Shown piece by piece: positions 38,811 through 46,064 of a stretch of 64,000 bases of DNA. Source of the DNA: Streptomyces durmitorensis (GTDB lineage Bacteria; Actinomycetota; Actinomycetes; Streptomycetales; Streptomycetaceae). The position numbers were made by a program, and so were the translations under genes. Under the pieces are notes generated by a model. It was not told the DNA's origin, ran no database searches, and worked only from the letters and a program-made list of their open reading frames with translations. Position 1 is the stretch's first letter; every line of letters starts with the position of its first letter. The stretch covers positions 124,001 through 188,000 of the forward strand of contig NZ_CP097289.1 in the NCBI RefSeq assembly GCF_023498005.1. The letters run 5' to 3'.

Positions 38811-39455
38811 ATGTTCGTCCCCAGCCACTACCGAGAACCGGACGTCTCGTGGATGCTCGACCTGATGCGCGAGAACCCGCTGGCGTTGATGGCCAGCAAT
38901 GGAAATCCCGCTGACGGTCCATTTGCCACCCACCTTCCCGTCATCACCGACCCCCAGTGGACGGGAGAGCCTAATTCCGACCTGGCCGACCTGCCTCTGC
39001 TGGGTCACATGAACCGGGCCAATCCCCACTGGAAGGCGCTGGAAACAGGGACGGTGATCCTGCTGACGTTCACCGGTCCGCACGCCTATGTCTCACCCAC
39101 CGTCTACGACGTCACACCGGCCGCACCGACATGGAACTTCACCTCGGTGCATGTGCATGGAGTGGTGGAGAAGATCGAGTCGACGGAGGAGACGCTGGGC
39201 GTCGTCCAGGCGACGGTGCGTGCCTTCGAGAAGGAGCTCGGCGACAGCTGGGACATGGCCGAATCCATCGGCTATTTCCGCAAGATAGTGCCGGGCGTCG
39301 GCGCTTTCCGGGTCCGGGTGACCAAGGCCGAGGGAATGTTCAAACTCAGCCAGGAGCAGCGTGCCGACGTTCGTGAGCGGGTGGTTCAGTCGTTCGCCGG
39401 ACGCGGCTGCACCCGGCACGCACAGACCGCGGAGCTCATGACCCGCCTGCCGTAG
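38811..39455 (+). CDS. PaiB/KtzT-family protein, candidate piperazate synthase
   Basis: A 214-aa protein of the PaiB (FMN-binding split-barrel) family: 'MFVPSHYREPD' at the start, 'ATHLPV' (39-44), 'HMNRANPHW' (66-74), 'GPHAYVSP' (89-96), 'PTWNF' (106-110) and 'FKLSQEQ' near the end. Most family members are called transcriptional regulators. One branch, typified by KtzT, is a haem enzyme that closes the N-N bond of piperazic acid from N5-hydroxyornithine. I favour the KtzT role because an N-hydroxylase gene and an NRPS lie 5-12 kb away. Sequence alone cannot exclude the PaiB role. Ribosome site AAGGTGAG lies about 8 bases upstream. It is convergent with the LmbU-like regulator. Confidence 0.7.
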   Translation: MFVPSHYREPDVSWMLDLMRENPLALMASNGNPADGPFATHLPVITDPQWTGEPNSDLADLPLLGHMNRANPHWKALETGTVILLTFTGPHAYVSPTVYDVTPAAPTWNFTSVHVHGVVEKIESTEETLGVVQATVRAFEKELGDSWDMAESIGYFRKIVPGVGAFRVRVTKAEGMFKLSQEQRADVRERVVQSFAGRGCTRHAQTAELMTRLP

Positions 39456-39474
39456 CAGTCCTCTCCACGACGTC

Positions 39475-39504
39475 GGGTCCGCACCCCTTGGCGTGTGCGG
39501 ACCC
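39475..39504. terminator. Hairpin between convergent genes
   Basis: GGGTCCGCAC (39475-39484) pairs perfectly with GTGCGGACCC (39495-39504) across a 10-nt loop, 19 bases after the KtzT-like stop and in the gap before the LmbU-like stop. Confidence 0.65.
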
Positions 39505-39582
39505 ACGGCTTTCATCGTTCCGGACGGACACCCCTGCCCGCCTCCGACGCGAGGGTGGTGCAGGTCGGAGCCCATGAGCCCG

Positions 39583-40266
39583 TCATTCGAGGGGTAACGG
39601 CTGCTCCACCTCCTTCAGGACCTGGTCGGCGGCGGCGTCGAGCGTGGCCGTCACCCACTCCCCCAACTCGGCGCCGGCCAAGGCCGCCGCCTGATGCCAC
39701 CACTGAAGCCGGCTGTCGGGCACGGCGAGCCGGCGTGTGGCCGCCACCGCATCCGTCTGTTGCGTGGCGCCCTCGCGCTGGGCCCTGATGGCATTGCGCA
39801 GTTGTTTGGTGCTCCACTTCAACAGCTCGGCACGATCGAGCCAGGTCTCCTGCTCATCGACGTGCAGCGACGCCAGCTCGGCATGGTGCTGGAAGCTGAG
39901 CGCCTGCCGCCGCCGTTGCACTTCGAACCGCCGGGAGACCCAGGCGTAGTTGCGCAGCGTCTGGTACTGGAGCCCAGCCGCACGGATGCCCAGCTCATAG
40001 CGGTCGGCATAGTGGTCCTTGCCGTATACGAGCCAGTCCCCGAGCCACCAGGACGACGAGTTGAGCAGCCCGGAGAGCTGACGTCCGGCACGTTCCCACT
40101 CCTCGAAGGCCAGTCCTATGGGTATGTGCAGCCCCACCTTTGTGGTGAGTACCTGATCACCTCGCGACTGCACCCCGCCGGCCCTTCGGGTCTTCTCCCC
40201 TGTCTCTGCTGTTCTACCGAACATGGTTGCCTTGGAGTCATTGCATTCCTCGACCTGCTGTGTCAT
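39583..40266 (-). CDS. LmbU-family transcriptional regulator with a TTA codon
   Basis: A 227-aa protein matching the LmbU family, cluster-situated DNA-binding activators first described for lincomycin: 'LTTKVGLHIP', 'FEEWERAGRQL', 'SSSWWLGDWLVYGKDHY', 'AAGLQYQTLRNYAWVSRRFE', 'LSFQHHAELASL' and 'WSTKQLRNAIR'. The ATG at 40266 has GGAG 6 bases upstream. A TTA leucine codon occurs five codons before the stop (plus-strand 39595-39597), so translation should depend on the bldA tRNA and be delayed to late growth. Upstream lie an AACGC-AA-GCGTT palindrome and a 22-bp repeat array, both candidate binding sites. It is the most likely pathway activator in the window. Family call is firm; targets are inferred. 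Confidence 0.88.
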   Translation of the reverse strand: MTQQVEECNDSKATMFGRTAETGEKTRRAGGVQSRGDQVLTTKVGLHIPIGLAFEEWERAGRQLSGLLNSSSWWLGDWLVYGKDHYADRYELGIRAAGLQYQTLRNYAWVSRRFEVQRRRQALSFQHHAELASLHVDEQETWLDRAELLKWSTKQLRNAIRAQREGATQQTDAVAATRRLAVPDSRLQWWHQAAALAGAELGEWVTATLDAAADQVLKEVEQPLPLE

Positions 40267-40325
40267 TACGGCTCCGTTTCAACGCGCGTACGACCGAGCG
40301 GTTTCGAGGTGGACCCCCATCAAAC

Positions 40326-40337
40326 AACGCAAGCGTT
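40326..40337. promoter_or_regulatory. AACGC-AA-GCGTT palindrome, possible operator
   Basis: A perfect 12-bp inverted repeat, 60-71 bp before the LmbU-like start, with another AACGC half-site at 40351. The position fits an operator near that gene's promoter. Confidence 0.4.
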
Positions 40338-40521
40338 CACCCCGTTTTTTAACGCTTTCCATACGGCTGTCACCACTCGCAGTTGAGTACTGACAACCTG
40401 AATGAACCGGGCATTGCGCGATTCCCAGTTGAGGCTGGGAAGGCCAACTCCCGCTCTCCCGAGTAGATCCTGACATCGATGCCAGTTCAAGCATCTGGGC
40501 GGCACCGAGCACTACTTTACA

Positions 40522-40609
40522 GAGTTCGAGCGATTCTCTTACCGAGCTCAAGCGCTACTCTTACTGGGCTCAAGCGCTACTCATACCGGGCTCGAGCGCT
40601 TCTCTTACC
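40522..40609. repeat. Four tandem 22-bp direct repeats (iteron-like)
   Basis: Units at 40522, 40544, 40566 and 40588, each exactly 22 bp and sharing the core CTCRAGCGCTWCTCWTAC with few changes. Decayed versions precede the array (about 40485-40521). The 22-bp period is close to two helical turns, so bound proteins would line up on one face of the DNA. There are no unique spacers, so it is not a CRISPR array. Confidence 0.85.
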
Positions 40610-40983
40610 GAGTGGCTCAGGTCCGCCGATTGGCGCGATTTGAGCACGCGTACAGGACTGCGACTACGTGGTGTCCGCGGGACGTTCCACGCCCCGCCTC
40701 AGTCGCCACCCCCACCGGCCGGACGCGCGCACTCCGCGCGCGCCGAGGCCGTGATCCTGCGACGTGACATCCACCTGCCCACGCCTACAGCGTGAACGAA
40801 CGGCCAACCTCTTGAAAGGATAAGCGGAATCTCTCCGTCACCCTGCCGCCGAGCGCCCCGCGACCACGCGTCACCCGAGGAGCCATAACGAGTCAGCCAT
40901 CTCTCGGCCGTTGGCACCACCCTGAGGTGCGATTTACACTCTCGCCCCACAGCACTCAGTAACGTCGGGGGAGTTATCGCGGC

Positions 40984-42156
40984 ATGGAGACGACCCAAGC
41001 AGGCACCTCGTCGACGTCAGAGGGCGCGACGTATGCGATCAATTCGGACCTGCCCCTGGATTGTTTCAGCAGCACAATCTTCAAGAGTTTGCGCCGAACT
41101 GATCAACGCAAGTGGGCCCACGCCTATCTGAAGGCCCTGCTCGTCACATCGGGCAAGAAGTCGGTGCGTCGGCTCGCCACCGCGGTCTCCCGCGACCCGT
41201 CCGTCGTGCAGTCACTGCGCCAGTTCGTCAGCCTCAGCCCGTGGGGCTTCGACGAGGTCATGGAGGAACTCACCCACTGGGTGACGGACCGCCGCCCCGG
41301 GCCCGTCTGGCCCATAGGCCGGGCCGTCCTGCCCAAGCGCGGTGACCGGTCGGTGGGCGTGCACCGCCACTTCGACCTGGCCTCGGGCCGTACGCTCAAC
41401 TGCCAGCTGGGACTGGGCTCGTTCCTGTGCATAGGCGACGCCCAGTTTCCCGTCGACTGGCGGCTGCACCTGTCGACGACCTGGACGCAGGACCCCGAAC
41501 GGCGCTGGGACGCGCGGATACCGGACTGCGAGCAGTACCGGCCGCTGTGGGCGGACACACTCCGGCTCGTCGACCGGCTCGCGGCCCGTTCGGACTCTCC
41601 GTCCTCCGTCGTCCTCGTCGACATGAGTGACGAACCCGACGTGGTGCACCTGCTGCGCGGACTCGCCAAGCGGCACCGCGACTTCGTCGTCGCCGTGCCG
41701 CCTTACCTCGCCGTGCTGCCCATCGGCGAGGGCGCCTCCACGCCGGCGGACGCGAAGGCCCTGGTCTCCGCCCAGAGCTCGGAGACGGCCGTCGTCCGGC
41801 GGACCGACAAGCAGCAGCGCATCACACACCTCCAGACGTCGCTCGTCCGTCTGGCAGGCGGCCCCCCAGGCGCTCCCTACCGGCTCTTCAGCGAGACGGA
41901 CCCCGCCGGCAATCCGGGCCCACTGTGGCTCACCAACCTCACCCACCACACCCTGGCGGAGCTCGGCTCGATCGCAGCGCTGCACGCCGGGACGGCGGAC
42001 GCCATCAATTCCATGGAGCAGCACTTCGGGCTCCTCGACTTCGAGGGGCGCTCGTTCCCCGGCTGGTATCACCACATGGCCCTCGTCTCGGCCGCGTACA
42101 CCTTTCGGCGCCTGCACGGTCTCATCGATGCACCATCCCGCAGCACGCCACACTGA
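40984..42156 (+). CDS. IS701-family transposase-like protein, probably domesticated
   Basis: A 390-aa protein with the IS701/DDE-superfamily layout: 'KRGDRSVGVHRHF', 'LNCQLGL', 'WRLHLSTTW', 'IPDCEQYR', and a C-terminal 'FEGRSFPGWYHHMALVSAAYTF' block, with Glu in the usual third acidic position. In active members the segment before 'PKxG' carries the first catalytic Asp (D-D/E-T-G-F-x-K). Here it reads 'WPIGRAVLPKRG', with no acidic residue. An Asp remains at 'VVLVDMSDE'. No terminal inverted repeats or target duplication were found. With full length, good codon use and a position opposite a cluster regulator, it is more likely a captured DNA-binding protein than a mobile element. Similar proteins are often annotated as transposases in antibiotic clusters. 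Start ATG with GGGGGAG about 11 bases upstream. Confidence 0.75.
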   Translation: METTQAGTSSTSEGATYAINSDLPLDCFSSTIFKSLRRTDQRKWAHAYLKALLVTSGKKSVRRLATAVSRDPSVVQSLRQFVSLSPWGFDEVMEELTHWVTDRRPGPVWPIGRAVLPKRGDRSVGVHRHFDLASGRTLNCQLGLGSFLCIGDAQFPVDWRLHLSTTWTQDPERRWDARIPDCEQYRPLWADTLRLVDRLAARSDSPSSVVLVDMSDEPDVVHLLRGLAKRHRDFVVAVPPYLAVLPIGEGASTPADAKALVSAQSSETAVVRRTDKQQRITHLQTSLVRLAGGPPGAPYRLFSETDPAGNPGPLWLTNLTHHTLAELGSIAALHAGTADAINSMEQHFGLLDFEGRSFPGWYHHMALVSAAYTFRRLHGLIDAPSRSTPH

Positions 42157-42740
42157 CACCACTCTGGCCCCACCGCCACCGCCAACCCGCGCCATTTTAT
42201 TGTGCGTTGGAGGCCTTCGAGCGGTCGAGACCGCGAGGTCCAGGTGAGTTGATATTGGCGTCATCTCATCGCCTGACGCGCCTTCAGAGACCTGCTATCG
42301 GCTCAGCTCCCGGGACTCGACCAAGCGTCCGTGACCGATTCCGCTCGCTACCAGAGGGAGTTCCACGAACTCATGGGCGCGGACATCCCGTTATGGCGCT
42401 AATGTGGCACCACATGGCGTCAGTGGAGAATTCCGCTCCGAACCGCAGGCCGCCCCACCGGTTCTCGCCCGGCTAGTGCCGGAAGAAGCACGCACCCTGA
42501 ACGCCAAGAAGCAGACAGCAAAAGGCGCGCGCTGTCCGATGCGAAGCGCGCACGGCGAGGGGCCAGGTGTCAAACGTGGTGCGGACGGACCAGGATCCAG
42601 CGAGTTCCCCAGCGGTACGGGACCGTGCCCAGTGGCCCCCGGGGTACCGAAACAGAGCTCCCGCGACGAAACATGACCTTGCGTCAATCGGGCTGCCGTC
42701 ATCAGGCCGGCGGCCGCAGACATCCCGAAGGCGGCCCGAC
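42157..42740 (+). other. 584-bp region, mostly non-coding, with a gene remnant
   Basis: No complete gene is convincing. One stretch (42277-42402) reads like the end of a protein; see the separate entry. A 14-bp palindrome ATGTGG-CA-CCACAT follows at 42402-42415. The last ~60 bases include the GAAGG ribosome site of the DUF4097 gene. Confidence 0.4.
42277..42402 (+). pseudogene. C-terminal remnant, 41 codons
   Basis: Between two in-frame stops, 41 codons read as plausible protein ('DLLSAQLPGLDQ', 'ARYQREFHELMGADIPLWR') with no start codon near the front and one TTA codon. It looks like the tail of a deleted gene; the family is not recognised, and chance is possible. Confidence 0.3.
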
Positions 42741-43589
42741 ATGCCGACGTTCGCGACGCCCTCACCTGTCCAGGTGGTGCTCAGCCTGGTGTGCGGCCAG
42801 GTCCGGATCGTGGCGAGCGACCGCGCCGACACGACGGTCGAGGCGTATCCGTGCGACGGCGACGACCCGGACGACGTGCAGACCGCGCAGCAGGTGCGCA
42901 TCGACTATGCCGACGGCCGACTGCTCGTGAACGTGCCGGAGCCGGGCGGCAGCGGTGGCGGCGGCGCGGTCATCGTGGTGTTGGCCGTGCCGACCGGATC
43001 GAGCCTGCACGGCCGGGGCATGGCGGCTGACTTCCTCGGTGCGGGAGAACTGGGCGAGTGCCGACTCAACACGGGCCTGGGGCACATCAGGCTCCACCGT
43101 ACCGGCAGCCTGCAACTCGTCGCCGCGCTCGGTGACATCACGGTCGACCGTGCGGTCGGCACCGTCGAGGCCACGGCGGACCATGGCGACGTTCGTCTGG
43201 GGCTGGTCGAGGGCAGCGCCACGATCAGCGCGAAGGGCGAGGGCGACGCGACTGTGGAAGAAGTGCGTGGCATCGCCTGCCTGTACGCCGAGCAAGGGGC
43301 CATCTGGATCGGGCGGGCGCATGACGACGTGGAGGTCCGGACGATCCACGGGGACATCGACGTCGGGGAGATGAGGCAAGGGTCCATGATCGGCGCCACT
43401 ACGTTCGGCAGCATCCGGGTCGGTGTGGCCGAGACCAGCGGCGCCCGCTTGTTGCTCGACTCCGCCGCGGGCACGGTCTCCACGGCCCTCTCGCTCCTGG
43501 CAACGCACGAGCAGTCCGCCCAGGTCGTGTTCGTCCAGGCCCGGACCGTGATCGGCGACGTCGTGGTGGAGCGTTCCGGCGCGGAATGA
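42741..43589 (+). CDS. DUF4097-family repeat protein
   Basis: A 282-aa protein built of short beta repeats of the pattern 'G.I.V....G.V...A..GDV.L' (for example 'LGDITVDRAVGTVEATADHGDVRL' at the centre), the hallmark of DUF4097 right-handed beta-helix proteins. There is no signal peptide or membrane anchor. These proteins are common in actinomycetes and bacilli, sometimes near anti-sigma or stress genes; their biochemical role is not established. The ATG at 42741 is chosen because homologous repeats start there and the 58 upstream in-frame residues look non-coding. It is convergent with the thioesterase, 60 bp apart. Confidence 0.75.
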   Translation: MPTFATPSPVQVVLSLVCGQVRIVASDRADTTVEAYPCDGDDPDDVQTAQQVRIDYADGRLLVNVPEPGGSGGGGAVIVVLAVPTGSSLHGRGMAADFLGAGELGECRLNTGLGHIRLHRTGSLQLVAALGDITVDRAVGTVEATADHGDVRLGLVEGSATISAKGEGDATVEEVRGIACLYAEQGAIWIGRAHDDVEVRTIHGDIDVGEMRQGSMIGATTFGSIRVGVAETSGARLLLDSAAGTVSTALSLLATHEQSAQVVFVQARTVIGDVVVERSGAE

Positions 43590-43649
43590 AACCGGCCTCA
43601 GCCGTGCACCGCGCGTGCACCAGACATTCTCGGCCCCGCGTCAATCACC

Positions 43650-44420
43650 TCAAGAGGCGGCCTGCGTACGGGATTTGAGACGACTCAGGACGTCACTCAT
43701 GTCCGCGAGCAGGGCAGCCTCCTCGGCTATGAGGTAGAAATGCCCACCGGGCAGCACCCGGAGCCGGAAGTCGTCATGCGTCGTGTCCGCCCAGTCGCGC
43801 ATCTGCTCCGGGGTCACTTCGGGATCGTCGTCACCGGTGTAGCCGTACACGGGGCAGTCGAGCGGAGGGCGGCGGCCACCGCGATAGTCGTCGACCAGCC
43901 CGTAGTCCGCGCGCACCGCGGGGAGCACGATGTCCCGCAACTCAGGGTCCTCGAAGACCGGGGCACGGCTCTCGTCGAAGCGCAGGACGTCGGCGATGAT
44001 CTCCTCGTCCGTGCCGCTGAGCTTCCGCATGCCCTCCAGCGCATGCGGCGGACGTCTGCCGGACACGCACAAGGCGGCCGGCGGACACCCCCGCTGCTGG
44101 AGGCGCAGCGCCACCTCATGCGCCACCGAAGCCCCCATGCTGTGACCGAAGAGCACCAACCGGTGCCGTGTCAGCTCGCCGAGCGCATCGGCGATGTCGT
44201 CCGCGAGGGCCTCGAGGCCCGACGCGAACGGATCGCCGTGCCGGTCCTCCCGGCCCGGGTACCGGACGGCGAGTACGCCGGTGTCCGACGGCAGCCCAAG
44301 GGGCCAGGTGCGGTACGCACTCGCCCAGCCGCCGGCATGGGGGAAGCAGACGAGTTTCGTCCCGCACGCGTCGTCATCACGGAAGCGGCGTATCCACCGC
44401 TCTTGCACCGGACTGCTCAT
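43650..44420 (-). CDS. Type II thioesterase
   Basis: A 256-aa alpha/beta hydrolase of the stand-alone editing thioesterase type found with PKS/NRPS lines. It has 'VCFPHAGGWASAYR' near the N-terminus, 'VRYPGREDR' (52-60), the nucleophile in GHSMG (Ser94) and 'GGHFYL' with the catalytic His near the C-terminus. It removes mis-primed or stalled acyl groups from carrier proteins in the cytosol. The ATG at 44420 has GGGAG 6-7 bases upstream; in-frame extension to 44576 adds residues with no homology pattern. It is the last gene of the minus-strand operon, 97 bp after the N-hydroxylase. Confidence 0.92.
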   Translation of the reverse strand: MSSPVQERWIRRFRDDDACGTKLVCFPHAGGWASAYRTWPLGLPSDTGVLAVRYPGREDRHGDPFASGLEALADDIADALGELTRHRLVLFGHSMGASVAHEVALRLQQRGCPPAALCVSGRRPPHALEGMRKLSGTDEEIIADVLRFDESRAPVFEDPELRDIVLPAVRADYGLVDDYRGGRRPPLDCPVYGYTGDDDPEVTPEQMRDWADTTHDDFRLRVLPGGHFYLIAEEAALLADMSDVLSRLKSRTQAAS

Positions 44421-44517
44421 CCGAACTCCCTTTCCGCATGCTGGAGGCAGGTAGGGATCAGCACGATCGGCGATCCACGGGTCTACGCCATCCCGGCCCA
44501 CCGGGATGGCGTCGCCT

Positions 44518-45864
44518 TCAGCGAATGTCCCCTCCGACCTCGGCGAGGACGGCGTGTTCGGCGTTGCGCCCCGCACACCGGGCGACGAGCGAATCGGCGA
44601 TCTCGCCGCTTCGTACAGCGATGTTCGACAGCAGGGAGGAGGTCAGGCCGTGGGTGTGTTCGGTGCCGCCCTGGACATAGATGCCGCACGGCATTTCTGG
44701 AGCGGTGACGATGCGGTAGTCCCGCTCCACCCGGTATCGGCCCGCCTCGTCGCGCAGGCAGTGACGGTCGAGCTCACCGAGCAGGCCCGTGGGTTGCATC
44801 GTGTTGTAGCCGGTCGCGCAGACGAGTACGTCGAAGTCGAGTTCGCGCACCTCGGCGTCGGGGCCCACCTGCAGGGAGACACGGGTCTCTTCGCCGACGC
44901 GCTTCACGCCGGTGACCCTCGTCAGGTTGAGGAACTGAAGGCGCCGGACACTGCGTACCTCCTCGTCGTACGACCTGCGGTACAGGTCCCTGATGACGTC
45001 GTCGTCAACGACGGAGTAATTCGTGTTGCGGTGGTAGCGCCAGAACGCCTCGCGCGTCTGCTCGGTGCCGAAGTAGTAGTCGTCGACTGCCCCGGGGTCG
45101 AAGATCTGATTGGCGAAGGGGGTGTCGTCCGCGACGGAGTAGCCGTAGGACGGGATGATCGCCGACACCTCGGCGTGCGGAAGCTCGTCGTACAGGAACC
45201 TGGTGATCTCGGCAGCGCTCTGGCCCGCTCCGACCACCGCCACCCGACGCAGCTCCCCGGGGTCCGTGCGGCGGTATTTCGCGAGGAACTCGGAGCTGTG
45301 CCATACGCGGTCGTCGCGCTCGGCTCCCTCGGGCATGTTCGGGACGAGGCCCGTCGAGATCACTACGTTGCGTGCCTCGACCACGCGGCTGGTCCGGCCG
45401 GTGGCGTCCGCCACCTCGAGGCGCAGCCGGTCCGACGCCTCCGCAACGCCGCCGGGCGGCAGCCGGACCGACGTCACCTCCGAGTTGTACGCGATGCGAT
45501 CGGCCACTCGTGACTGCGCCCACTCGAGGTACTGGTGGAACTCCTGGCGCGTGGGGAAGAAGTCCTGGTTGTTGACGAACTGCGGGAGCCGGCCCGACGC
45601 GTGCAGATACGCGATGAAGCTGAAACTCGACGTCGGATTGCGGAAGGTGACCAGGTCCTTGAGAAAGGATATCTGCATGGTCGCCGACGGCAGCAGCATG
45701 TTTCGGTGCCAGCCGAACGACGACTGACGCTCCAAGAAGAGGGAGCTGATCTCATTCTCCGGACTTTTCGCCCGGTGTTCTTCCAGGGCGATGGCGAGTG
45801 ACAGGTTGGAAGGACCGAAGCCGATACCGACCACGTCGTAGGTCTCGTGTGCACGATCACTCAT
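44518..45864 (-). CDS. L-ornithine/L-lysine N-monooxygenase-like flavoprotein
   Basis: A 448-aa protein of the SidA/PvdA/IucD/KtzI family, FAD- and NADPH-dependent enzymes that hydroxylate the side-chain amine of ornithine or lysine. It shows the FAD motif 'GIGFGPSN' (13-20), 'LPSATMQISFLKDLVTFRNP' (typical of the family), the NADPH motif 'VVGAGQSAAEI' and the C-terminal 'VCATGYNTM'. The length is usual. The ATG at 45864 has GGAG 7 bases upstream. In an NRPS/PKS operon without visible siderophore transport genes, and with a KtzT-like gene nearby, the likeliest job is making N5-hydroxyornithine for piperazic acid. A hydroxamate building block is the alternative. Substrate choice cannot be read from sequence alone. 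Confidence 0.88.
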   Translation of the reverse strand: MSDRAHETYDVVGIGFGPSNLSLAIALEEHRAKSPENEISSLFLERQSSFGWHRNMLLPSATMQISFLKDLVTFRNPTSSFSFIAYLHASGRLPQFVNNQDFFPTRQEFHQYLEWAQSRVADRIAYNSEVTSVRLPPGGVAEASDRLRLEVADATGRTSRVVEARNVVISTGLVPNMPEGAERDDRVWHSSEFLAKYRRTDPGELRRVAVVGAGQSAAEITRFLYDELPHAEVSAIIPSYGYSVADDTPFANQIFDPGAVDDYYFGTEQTREAFWRYHRNTNYSVVDDDVIRDLYRRSYDEEVRSVRRLQFLNLTRVTGVKRVGEETRVSLQVGPDAEVRELDFDVLVCATGYNTMQPTGLLGELDRHCLRDEAGRYRVERDYRIVTAPEMPCGIYVQGGTEHTHGLTSSLLSNIAVRSGEIADSLVARCAGRNAEHAVLAEVGGDIR

Positions 45865-45980
45865 TGAATTCTCCAGATGGCGTGGATGTGCGATGCGTTG
45901 TTCGCATCTCGATGAACCATTCAAGTAATTCGGCCTCAGCCGACGCACGCCTTGTATCTGCGCATCTTCGGGGCCCGGCC

Positions 45981-46008
45981 ATGCGTGTCCCGTCGGCGGG
46001 ACACGCAT
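45981..46008 (-). terminator. Perfect 12-bp-arm hairpin in the operon spacer
   Basis: ATGCGTGTCCCG-TCGG-CGGGACACGCAT lies between the FAD monooxygenase stop and the N-hydroxylase start. Its central 18 bases recur in the PKS-NRPS spacer at 51058-51075. It may attenuate or process the operon transcript. Confidence 0.6.
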
Positions 46009-46064
46009 ACGTACAAGGTCCGTCCCTTCCTGCCTGACGGCTTCTGCCTCGCTCCGGATGCCCG

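Larger units (their letters stand above)
40267..40983. promoter_or_regulatory. 717-bp divergent control region
   Basis: It separates the LmbU-like gene (minus) from the IS701-like gene (plus). Less GC-rich than the surroundings, with an A/T run at 40343-40352. It contains the palindrome at 40326-40337 and the repeat array at 40522-40609. Short frames in it (for example 40279-40551, minus) have poor codon use and are not called. Promoters for both flanking genes must lie here. Confidence 0.6.

Noticed and set aside
40279..40551. A 90-aa minus-strand gene
   Set aside because: Poor codon bias, starts inside the repeat array, and no ribosome site or recognisable family.
40522..40609. CRISPR array
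   Set aside because: The 22-bp units are strictly tandem with no spacers and no cas genes nearby.
42404..42676. A 90-aa plus-strand gene starting with GTG
   Set aside because: No ribosome site, composition like non-coding DNA, no recognisable motif.
44518..45864. Siderophore biosynthesis as the role of the N-hydroxylase
   Set aside because: No iron transporter, IucA/C-type synthetase or hydroxamate acylase is seen; not fully excluded, since the right edge is open.
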